NCBI GenBank assembly: GCA_905221605.1
Contig: CAJNDS010002759.1
Location: 226,619 to 290,618 of the forward strand
Source of the DNA: Symbiodinium natans
Taxonomy: Eukaryota; Sar; Dinophyceae; Suessiales; Symbiodiniaceae
Direction of reading: 5' to 3'
DNA length: 64,000 nt
Both the position numbers and the translations under genes were made by a program. Numbering within the stretch: the first letter of the stretch is position 1; the number at the start of each line of letters is the position of its first letter. Below are positions 54,593-64,000 of the stretch, piece after piece. The notes beneath the pieces are model-generated. The model saw nothing but the letters and a program-made list of their open reading frames with translations. It was not told the origin of the DNA and ran no database searches.

Positions 54593-55375
54593 CTAGATTC
54601 GACTAGAGTTTGGTTCCTCCGCCACGCCGAGTCTGTCAAGGAGAGCTCTACTAGCCTCGTGATGGATGTGCGCGAAACTGCCAGCGATTGCCCGAAGGTG
54701 TCTGACCAGAGCAACGGTCAGCCTGCGGAGATGCTTGGGCCGAAGGCCAACAACGTGCAGGCCATACACGGCTGAGGAGAAGACGCACGCCCGCCACAGC
54801 TGAACTCTACGCCGCAAGCTAACCGATCGGGAGTGAAGGATACGGAGAATACGAGAGCGATTTGCTTCAGCGCAGGACAGGCGATGTGTCAGCGTGGCGC
54901 CCTCAAAGTCGCCATAACTGAGAACTACCCCCAGGTACTTGATGGAGGACACAATTGGCAGATGGTGCGGCTTCCCGTTGGGGGCCGGGATAAGAAGGAC
55001 GCTGCCATCGGGGGTGTCCAAGGTGTGTCGACGTATCCAAAGGCGCGCTTGCCTTCCCCTAAGCGCGAGGACCACTTTGGTCTTCTGTGGCTGGACTTGC
55101 AGTCCGAGCGCTTCCAGCAGCTGAAAGCTCTGACTGACAGCCTGCATGAGCAGATCCAGGTCCTTTCTGGTGTACACCTCCCAGGTTTCCAGGAGATCGT
55201 CCGCATACATAGTGACAAGGTCGGTGACCCATTGGGTGCCGCATTTCTCCGCGAGGGCACGCAGTAAGGCAACGGTGATGAGCGACCATAAAGATGGAGC
55301 TAAAGCGCAGCCTTGCCTAACACCCCGTGTGCTGTGAACCGCGCGGCGGGGATCCTTGGGCACAGGGTGATAGGA
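54593..55375 (-). pseudogene. Reverse transcriptase, C-terminal part (non-LTR type)
   Basis: The frame reads STRGVRQGCALAPSLW (RT motif B region), then MYADDLLETW (catalytic Y-A-D-D, motif C), then IKYLGVVLSYGDFEG (motif D/E region, Y-L-G) and a helical thumb-like part with LRRRVQLWRACVFSSAVYGL. These are hallmarks of LINE reverse transcriptase. Motif A and everything upstream are missing. The frame ends at 54593 with a TAG, while the following zinc-finger segment is in the +1 frame, so a frameshift near 54610 separates them. The upstream part of the same open frame is only the translated (CT)n repeat and is not protein. Confidence 0.88.
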
Positions 55376-55379
55376 GAAG

Positions 55380-57262
<1,883 letters not shown>

Positions 57263-57410
57263 TCAGTGCCACTGATTTTTATAACATAATTATGATAACT
57301 TATCATAATTATGGGCTTGCGGGTCTGATCGGAAGATGTCGGTTCGAGAGTGCCCCGGGGAATCTTATTCTAACGAGCAGGGCCCCATTGTTAATAGGTG
57401 CCAAGGGACA

Positions 57411-57788
57411 CCCTGCAAAAGTCCTGCAAATACCACACAAAACGGAAAAGGGTAGGAACAACATTTGTGGGTCAAAATTTGCCGGGATCCCCTTGGCACC
57501 CTGCAAAAGTCCTGCAAATACCACACAAAACGGAAAAGGGTAGGAACAACATTTGCGGGTCAAAATTTGCCGGGATCCCCTTGGCACCCTGCAAAAGTCC
57601 TGCAAATGCCACACAAAACGGAAAAGGGTAGGAACAACATTTGCGGGTCAAAATTTGCCGGGATCCCCTTGGCACCCTGCAAAAGTCCTGCAAATACCAC
57701 ACAAAACGGAAAAGGGTAGGAACAACATTTGCGGGTCAAAATTTGCCGGGATCCCCTTGGCACCCTGCAAAAGTCCTGCAAATACCAC
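57411..57788. repeat. 88-bp tandem repeat, 4.3 copies
   Basis: Copies begin at 57411, 57499, 57587, 57675 and 57763 (last partial), each starting CCCTGCAAAAGTCCTGCAAA, with only one or two base changes between copies (for example TGTGGG/TGCGGG and ATACC/ATGCC). The near-identity suggests recent expansion. 88 is not a multiple of 3, so each copy is read in a new frame; the open frames across it are coincidental. Confidence 0.95.
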
Positions 57789-57789
57789 A

Positions 57790-58305
57790 AGGCAGCCCGA
57801 TTTGGCCAAATTTTGCCCCTGATGCGCCGTCAAATTTGGCCAATCGAGCCGCGATATTTTTACATGATTTCCGTTTCGGGCCTTCAGACAGGCGCGGCCT
57901 CGATTTGGCCAAATCTAGCCTGCGCATTTCTCATCGCATACGACGAGCAGGCCCGATTGGCCACAATTTTGCCCGTCAGAACCTGACCGGCAAAATTTGG
58001 CCAAGATCGAGCCGCGATAGTTTAAATAATTTCGGGCCTCCAGAAAGGCGCGGCTCGATTTGGCCAGATTTTGCCGGGCAGTCTGCGGGCAAAATTTGGC
58101 CAAATCGGGCTGCTCGTCGTACGCGCTGAGAGATGCGCGGCTCGATTTGGCCAAATTTTGCCGGGCAGCCTCCGGGCAAAATTTGGCCAAATCGAGCCGC
58201 GCATTTCTCATCGCATACGAACGGCAGCCCGATTTGGCCAAATTTTGCCCGGAGGCTGCCCGGCAAAATTTGGCCAAATCGAGCCGCGATAATGATAGTG
58301 TAAAT
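57790..58305. repeat. Array of about five nested hairpins built on ATTTGGCCAAAT
   Basis: A unit containing GATTTGGCCAAATTTTGCC, a short loop and GGCAAAATTTGGCCAAATC recurs with ends CGCGGCTCG/CGAGCCGCG or GCAGCCCG/CGGGCTGC. The clearest hairpins are at about 58044-58112, 58136-58202 and 58221-58288. Arms are near perfect over about 28 bases. Spacers between hairpins (CATTTCTCATCGCATACGA and its partner CGTACGCGCTGAGAGATG) are themselves inversely related, so the array is palindromic at two scales. Function is unknown; a folding-prone MITE-like family is one reading. Confidence 0.85.
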
Positions 58306-60225
58306 AATTTCGGGCCGGGGAATTAAATAATTTAAATGCCCCAGGTATTTAAACTATTTAAATTATTTAACTCCCGGGAGGCAGGGGCCCGGACCCCCCC
58401 CCCCGGGGGGCATTTAAATTATTTAAAATATTTCAATTATTTAATTCACCCGCCCGAATTAAATAATTTAAATTCCTGGGGCATTTCAATTATTTAAATG
58501 GGGGGTCCATTATTTAGATGATTTAATTCCTCGGCTCGTAATTAAGTATTGGGCTGGCTCGTAATTTAGTATTGGGGGGAGGCCCGGGCTCGTAATTTAG
58601 TATTGGGGGTGGTTCCGGGGCATTAAATAATTTAAATAATTTGAATGCCCCAGGTATTTAAATTATTTAAATTATTTAATTCCCGGGAGGCAGGGGCCCG
58701 GACCCCCCCCCCCCGGGGGGCATTTAACTTTTTTAAATTATCTAAATTATTTAAATTATTTAAATTATTTAATTCCCCGGCCCGAATTAAATAATTTAAA
58801 TGATTTAAATACCTGGGGCTTTTAAATTATTTAAATGGGGAGTCCATTATTTAAATTATTTAATTCCTCGGCTCGTACTTTAGTATTGGGGGCAGGCCCG
58901 AGCTCGTAATTAAGTATTGGGGGGAGGCCCTGGCTCGTAATTTAGTATTGGGGGGAGGCCCGGGCTCGTGATTTAGTATTGGGGGGAGGCCCGGGCTCGT
59001 AATTTAGTATTGGGGGTGGTTCCGGGGAATTAAATAATTTAAATAATTTAAATAATTTAAATAATTTAAATGCCCCAGGTGGGGGGTCCGGCCCCCTGCC
59101 TCCCGGGAATTAAATAATTTAAATAATTGAAATACCTGGGGCATTTAAATTATTTAAATTATTTAGTTCACCGGCCCGAATTAAATTAATTTAAATAATT
59201 TTAATGCCCCAGGTATTTAAATTATTTAAATTATTGAATTCCCGGGAGGCAGGGGCCCGGACCCCCCCTGGCGGGCATTTAAATTATTTAAAGTATTTAC
59301 CTTTTTTAATTTATTTAAATTATTTAATTCCCCGGCCCGAATTAAATAATTTAAAAAATTGAAATACCTGGGGCATTTAAATTATTTAAATGGGGGGTCC
59401 ATTATTTAAATTATTTAATTCCTCGGCTCGTAATTTAGTATTGGGGGAAGGCCCGGGCTCGTAATTAAGTGTTGCGGGGAGGCCCTGGCTCGGAATTTAG
59501 TATTGGGGGGAGGCCCGGGCTCGTGATTTAGTATTGGGGGGAGGCCCGGGCTCGCAATTTAGCATTGGGGGTGGTTCCGGGGAATTCAATAATTTAAATA
59601 ATTTAAATTTTTTGTAAAAAAAAATCTAGATAATTTAAACAATTTAAATGCACCAGGAAGGGGGGGTCCGGGCCCCCTGCCTCCCGGGAATTAAATGATT
59701 TAAATAATTTAAATACCTGGGGCATTTAAATTATTTAAATTATTTAATTCACCGGCCCGAATTAAATAATTTAAATAATTTAAAATGCCTCAGGTAACAA
59801 AATTATTTAAATTATTTAATTCCCGGGAGGCAGGGGCCCGGACCCCCCCTGGCGGGCATTTAAGTTATTTAAATTATGTAAATTCTTTAAATTATTTAAA
59901 TTATGTAAATTATTTAATTCCCCGGCCCGAATTAAATAATTTAAATACCTGGGGCATTTAAATTATTTACATGGGGGGTCCATTATTCAAATTATTTAAT
60001 TCCTCGGCTCGTAATTTAGTATTGGGGGAAGGCCCGGGCTCGTAATTAAGTATTGGGGGGAGGCCCTGGCTCGTTATTTCGTGTGTGATTGGGCGGAGGC
60101 CCGGGCTCGTGATTTAGTATTGGGGGGAGGCCCGGGCTCGTAATTTAGTATTGGGGGTGGTTCCGGGGAATTAAATAATTTAAATAATTTTAAATAATTT
60201 AAATGCCCCGGGGGGGGGGTCTGGG
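58306..60225. repeat. AT-rich higher-order satellite (TTTAAATTATTTAAAT with GC-rich spacers)
   Basis: Blocks of TAAATAATT/AATTATTTA alternate with GC-rich spacers. Landmarks recur in order: GGAGGCAGGGGCCCGG (about 58377, 58686, 59245, 59826), CCTCGGCTCGTA (58529, 58866, 59421, 60002) and GGTTCCGGGG (about 58611, 59029, 59574, 60159). TCGTAATTTAGTATTGGGGG units are repeated two to four times in each period. The period is about 310-580 bp and varies by unit number. AT blocks occur in both orientations on either side of CCTGGGGC/GCCCCAGG, so much of the array is self-complementary. No gene is present. Confidence 0.9.
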
Positions 60226-60707
60226 TTCTTGTTACCTCCGCGCTTCCTTACGTAGGTAGCTTGTGGTGCCATAGTTCCCCGCGATTTGCTGAGATAGCTC
60301 TCCTTGTGATTGCTGTTTTCTGGATTGGGGCGTGCTGTGGTGCCTGCAGCGCTGCGCTACTTCTACCAGTTCGCTGTCGTCGGTGGACAGCCCAAATCTT
60401 GTTGTCAGTCTTGGAGGGACAAGGCCCGCCGGGTCCCAACTTGGCGCCAAGAGCGCCTCGAGAAAGGCTTGAGGCCTATCGTGGATGAGCGCTCCGCACC
60501 GGTCCATCCAAAGGCCTTTGATTCGAAGTTGGAACTGTCACCCGCTGCGATACATCTTCCTTTACATCTTCTTTGTGGGTATCGTTTATCCACGCTGGTC
60601 AAGTGGACCCCTGAGAAGTGGTCCATCACCGCCCGCCCCATCTCCAAGTCCTAGAGGAACGCCTGGCGAACAGGACTGGGCATCCGTGGACTGCCCTCGT
60701 TGGCAGG

Positions 60708-61590
60708 ATGCCAATTGCCGAAAGAGGGGTCTTGGGCTTGAAATGTGTTGGCCTCAGCGACGAAGTAGATCTGTTGTGGCTGAAATGGCCGACGGGCAGC
60801 GATCGCTGCTTCCTGGCCGTGCCCCTACGAGTGAGCAGCCAGGGAATCATACTGGCCCTGCCCCAGCAAGCCATTCCGGAGGAAACTCTGGCGGAAGCCG
60901 ACGAAGGCCTGGGAGATGGTTTGGTGGGCCCTCACTTCATGGTCGAAGTCACGGCCCAGACAGACGAGGAAGAACCCCTTTTGCTTCAGATCCTCATTGT
61001 GGAGTTTGCCATGGCAGTCCGGCTGCAGCTAGACCGGAAAGGGCTCAGGACTCGCCGGAATGCTGTCGGGTTCGGAGAGACGTTGCAGACCCTGCCAAGC
61101 TTCCAGGAACTGAACACCTCAGTCACTGCCTGGATCGAAGGGGGGGCCGAAGCTCGCTTGGAAGACTACTACACTGCCGCAGAAGAGCCAATGCCACCGG
61201 AGCCACCGGTGGAGATGGGAGCCATTGTGGAGCAGTTGCGACAGATCCAGCAAGCTATGGACCAGCGCTTCTCCTACCTCGAGGGCCGTGTGAACCAGGT
61301 CACTGCTCGACCGGGGGGAGAGCGAGCCTCGCCTTCAATGCCTGGTGCCAGCGCCAGAAACGAGCCCGAGAGAGATCGGACGCAAGAGCTCTTGGAGGGC
61401 GTGCGAGATCAGGTCAGAAGGCCACCGCCACGGATGAGAGACGAGCCCAGAAGGACCGGAGAAACCGCAGTGGAGGCTTTGATGGCTGCAGAAGGCCCGG
61501 CCAGGGGTTCGAAGGAGGCCAGCACACTGGACGACTTCTTGAAGGTTGCTCTCTTAAAGCTCCTCAAAGGCCAGAAGGAGACCAAAACGT
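60708..61590 (+). CDS. Gag-like N-terminal part of the second retroelement
   Basis: The frame is open from about 60618; the first ATG is at 60708. It reads MPIAERGVLGLKCVGLSDEV, later FAMAVRLQLDRKGLRTRRNA, then a coiled-coil-like stretch (EMGAIVEQLRQIQQAMDQRF, then SYLEGRVNQV) and a basic Pro/Arg-rich linker, ending near DDFLKVALLKLLKGQ. A coiled coil followed by a basic linker is common in gag proteins. The family-like reading then moves to the +1 frame (next entry). A third frame over the same bases is also open but is Ser/Arg/Gly-rich. Confidence 0.6.
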
Positions 61591-61629
61591 CTACCTGGAC
61601 TCCCTTCCTGGGAAGAGGACGAGAGCGAC

Positions 61630-62214
61630 ATGAGTGGGGACGATCCGAGCGGCAACTGGTCTTCTTCAAGCAGGGGAGGCCGTGGCATAGAAGCTGTGGA
61701 AAAGCTGCACTCAGCGATGAGGTCTCATCCAGAAGCCTACCAAGAACGAATGGAACAGCGCATGATGAGAGCAGTGGAGGCTGCGGAGTTGGTGCCCTCG
61801 ACCCCATTGCAGTTTGCACGAACATGCCCGGTGGGCAAATCCCGCACAGCAGGGTACTGCCTCGAGGGATTCGCCCATGTCCACAAGCTGCTATTGGAGA
61901 ACAAGCCAAAGCAAGCTCGTCTGCAGGTGCTTCGCATGATGGCGGCGCTCGAGCAGTTCCTGATAGACGAGTCTTGGACTGTGGCAGGACGCCTCACCGG
62001 CATGGAAGAACCTCCTTGGGCACACTGGGCCACGCAGGATCTGGGGGCGCTCCGCAGACAATACGTCTATACGAGGCTCTCAGAAGCCACCTGGATAGGT
62101 GCCCTCATCAACGAGCTGAAGGAGGAGGAGTGGCTGGCCAAGAAGAGGAACGCCGCCCCGAAGCCAAAAGCCAAAGGAGCCGGAAAAGATGGAAAGGACG
62201 AGAGCAGCACGTGA
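61630..62214 (+). CDS. Gag-like C-terminal ORF of the second retroelement, 194 aa
   Basis: An ATG-initiated frame, with the acidic reading SWEEDESDMSGDDPSG around the start. It continues GIEAVEKLHSAMRSHPEAYQ, then PVGKSRTAGYCLEGFAHVHK, LLENKPKQARLQVLRMMAAL and WAHWATQDLGALRRQYVYTR, and ends in a Lys-rich tail before TGA. I recognise this block from dinoflagellate retroelement proteins, where it precedes the reverse transcriptase. It lies in the +1 frame relative to both the preceding gag-like part and the RT, and the outer frame stays open across it. Confidence 0.65.
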   Translation: MSGDDPSGNWSSSSRGGRGIEAVEKLHSAMRSHPEAYQERMEQRMMRAVEAAELVPSTPLQFARTCPVGKSRTAGYCLEGFAHVHKLLLENKPKQARLQVLRMMAALEQFLIDESWTVAGRLTGMEEPPWAHWATQDLGALRRQYVYTRLSEATWIGALINELKEEEWLAKKRNAAPKPKAKGAGKDGKDESST

Positions 62215-62215
62215 A

Positions 62216-63952
62216 GCCACCTGCCCCTGGTGTTCGAGAACAGCATGGATCAACTCAGGCCCGAAGACAAGGTCCGCTGGCGTGGCTGGAGGACTGGTGC
62301 CGAGAGCTGAAGAATATGAATCTGCCCCTTGCCAAGTACTTTAGGAGCACTTTTGTTCTTCCTGAAGGAACCTCAAAAGCCCCGAGCAAGTCAACTGATT
62401 TGTTCCCTTGTCCTCCTCCTTACCCCTGGGTCGTGGAGAAACCACTCGGCTTAGGGAAGTCCCGTAGACAGCGCGCTCGGTGGGAGGTTAGGCGGTCTAG
62501 TGAGCTTTGGGTCAATCTAATGGTTTGTGCCTTGAGCCATGAAGCGCTTAGTCTCGAAGTTGCGCCTCTGCGAGGGAGATGTGGGGTTTCGCTGTCTTCC
62601 AGCCAAGAGCGGATGTGCAGTTTTTTGAAATCCCTTTCCTCTTCGGTCGTCCGCCTGGGCTCCGATGCTTCCGGAAGCGGACTCCGACTACCGATGACGG
62701 CGGATCGACTGACCCGTCTGAGAAACCATTTGAGTGCTTTTGAAGAGCTGCCCTATGCCAGCCGGCGACGCAGCCAAGGTCCTAGGGACAACAGTTTTAC
62801 GGCGACTCAGGCGTTGCCGGTGATTGCCGAGCGCCTGAGTTTGCCTTCTGAAGTGCGTGACTTGGATCCGCGACCTTTCCTTTCGCCTGAGTTCAGAAAG
62901 ATCTACGAGGACCCTGACTCTTCTTTAAAGAGTGATGCCGAAATGCCTGAGCCAATTCGGGTCAAAGGAACGGCGAACAGGTCTGAGTTGCTCAAGGTCA
63001 TGTCTCGATGGGACGGTTTAGGCCGTCTCTTCATTTGTAAAAGTACCGAAGTGTCGCCTCTTGACCGTTGTGAATTGTTCGCTGTCGCGAAGGATGTTGA
63101 TAAAGACAGGCAGATTCTGCACAGGAAGAGGCGAAATCAGCGGGAGAGGCATCTTGCGGGAGCCTCAAAAAATCTTCCTCACGGTGTGTTGCTTTGCCAA
63201 CTGCCCTTAGGGAAGGAACTCGTTTGCGCCTGCTCGGTTGATGATGTGAAGGATTTTTACCATGCTTACGTGGCTAGTGAAAGCAGAGCAAGGAGTTCTC
63301 CGGTGGGCCCTTTCTTCAGGGTGTCGGAGGTCGCGCATTTGAAGTCCTGTCAGAAAGCTCTGGCTGAAGGCCGAATTCGCAAACATGACCTTGTGGCCTG
63401 CTGTTTTCAGGGGTTAGGTATGGGTGATCACGCTGCGGTTGATATTGCGCAGGAGAGCCATGTCAATTTAATTAGGACCTATGGGGGAATGCGTAGTAAT
63501 GAAACCCTTACGTACCGTAAGCCGGTGCCGAACACCCCTGAAGGGTTCTATGAGGGTATCATGATTGACGACCACCTAGGAGTGCAACTCTTGAAGAGAC
63601 AGGCCTCGCAGAAAGCCACCCTGGCGCAACCAGGCCGCGATCTCGAGGCTTTTGGTTGCGCAGCCCAGGCCTATGCCGACACAGGCCTGGAGACTCATCC
63701 AAAGAAGAGGGTTCGACGAGGACTTCATGTGAAAGTATGGGGCGAAACCGGTGCGGGGACGATTGTGGGCCCTGGCTCAGCTCTCGGCGGAGATGGCCTC
63801 GCCTGGAGCAGTGGACCAAAGCGTTCTCGAAGGTGTCACGGGCCTTTTGTGCACAGTTCCGTAGGCCCTTGTTCAGCTTCATGTACCATGTTTATAAAGA
63901 ACAGAGCCCCGGAGCAGCCGATGAGCCGTTCCGACTTTCCACTGGGGCTTGA
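62216..63952 (+). pseudogene. Divergent reverse transcriptase of the second retroelement
   Basis: The start is GPLAWLEDWCRELKNMNLPL, followed by a Cys/Pro motif (DLFPCPPPYPWVVEKP). RT motif A is probably SVDDVKDFYHAY (near 63236), motif B CFQGLGMGDHAAVDIAQESH (near 63395-63460) and motif C GIMIDDHLGV (63555-63584), with I-D-D in place of the usual Y-x-D-D. After AYADTGLETHPKKR (about 63705) the family-like reading jumps between frames (FDEDF in one, VKVWG in another, then RPLFSFMYHVYKE). It ends at a TGA at 63950-63952, beyond which the same frame continues NELGVLACLAPLC to the window edge. The domain is real; this copy looks inactivated. Confidence 0.72.
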
Positions 63953-64000
63953 AACGAATTAGGTGTGCTTGCCTGCTTGGCCCCTCTGTGTATCACGGAT

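Larger units (their letters stand above)
51740..55375 (-). mobile_element. LINE-like retroelement, 5'-truncated, with RT, zinc-finger, middle ORF and USP-like ORF
   Basis: The element is read on the minus strand. The order is: reverse transcriptase C-terminal part (55375 to about 54600), zinc-finger segment (about 54590 to 53724), a 298-aa ORF (53723-52827) and a ubiquitin-specific-protease-like ORF (52830-51917). I recognise this combination from predicted dinoflagellate LINE polyproteins. The upstream part of RT (motifs before the T-R-G-V-R-Q-G-C block) and any endonuclease are absent, and the sequence switches abruptly to a (GA)n tract at about 55375, so the copy is 5'-truncated. Frames change between segments; the copy is probably inactive. 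Both flanks are the same satellite family, suggesting insertion into that array. The exact 3' end is not certain. Confidence 0.8.
60225..64000 (+). mobile_element. Second retroelement, gag-like ORFs and divergent RT, runs off the window
   Basis: The element begins where the AT-rich satellite stops. From 60310 a + frame reads LRYFYQFAVVGGQPKSCCQS, then TWRQERLEKGLRPIVDERSA, a possible leader ORF. It is followed by a gag-like N-terminal part (from 60708), a gag-like C-terminal ORF (61630-62214) and a reverse transcriptase with an I-D-D catalytic motif. I recognise the set from abundant dinoflagellate retroelement proteins. The order of classes (LTR, DIRS or other) cannot be decided because the 3' part lies outside the window. 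At least two frame changes and one in-frame TGA suggest a decayed copy. Confidence 0.72.

Noticed and set aside
57411-57788. Regular repeats that could suggest a CRISPR array
   Set aside because: The 88-bp units are contiguous and near identical, with no unique spacers, and the window is eukaryotic.
57292-58326. Open frames of 60-160 aa across the 88-bp repeat and hairpin array
   Set aside because: They arise because the repeat contains no stop in several frames; the same residues recur in different frames and on both strands.
60485-61633. 382-aa open frame on the + strand
   Set aside because: It overlaps the gag-like frame in another phase and is Ser/Arg/Gly-rich without a domain; it is a shadow of the GC-rich gag-like coding sequence.

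Overview
The window reads as nuclear DNA of a dinoflagellate, most likely a Suessiales/Symbiodiniaceae-type alga. The reasons are: genes broken into very short exons; splice donors that are GC or GA as often as GT, with acceptors always followed by G; long gene-poor stretches of mixed GC; TTTAGGG-type telomere-like repeats; and two retroelements whose protein architectures I recognise from that group. No bacterial operon, rRNA, tRNA or CRISPR array is visible. Most open frames in the first 43 kb are chance frames in balanced-GC DNA.

Layout. 1-26 kb is mostly intronic or intergenic, with scattered exon-like segments. The best series (about 6.3-16.2 kb, possibly to 17.8 kb, + strand) encodes WD40-like and alpha-solenoid-like pieces and may be one large coat/tether-type gene. 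25.99-28.5 kb holds a GGT-rich tract, a 115-bp palindromic element and a single-exon, type II membrane sulfotransferase-like gene (26853-28037) with degenerate TTTAGGG repeats on both sides. 28.5-43 kb contains isolated exon-like islands of unknown function.

43.7-49.6 kb is the gene-dense part, all on the + strand. It has an AKR2-like ankyrin protein (4 exons, 264 aa; chloroplast outer-envelope targeting factor family), an unrecognised multi-exon gene ending at 48115, and 12 bp later a membrane-associated progesterone receptor/cytochrome b5-like heme protein (6 exons found, last exon not found). In six of the eight internal introns I could place in these two genes, the first two intron bases equal the first two bases of the next exon, so the junctions look like short target duplications.

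49.8-64 kb is repeats and mobile elements. A 5'-truncated LINE-like retroelement on the minus strand (about 51.74-55.38 kb) carries reverse transcriptase, four zinc-finger-like motifs, a 298-aa middle ORF and a ubiquitin-specific-protease-like ORF. It sits inside a purine/pyrimidine-rich satellite. Then come an 88-bp tandem repeat (57411-57788), a nested hairpin array (57.79-58.3 kb), an AT-rich higher-order satellite full of TTTAAAT motifs (58.3-60.2 kb), and a second retroelement on the + strand (60.2 kb to the window end), with gag-like ORFs and a divergent reverse transcriptase (IDD catalytic motif) broken by a stop near the edge.

Exon coordinates are read by eye from frame continuity, splice signals and family motifs. 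Functional names rest on motifs recalled from the families; no database search was run.
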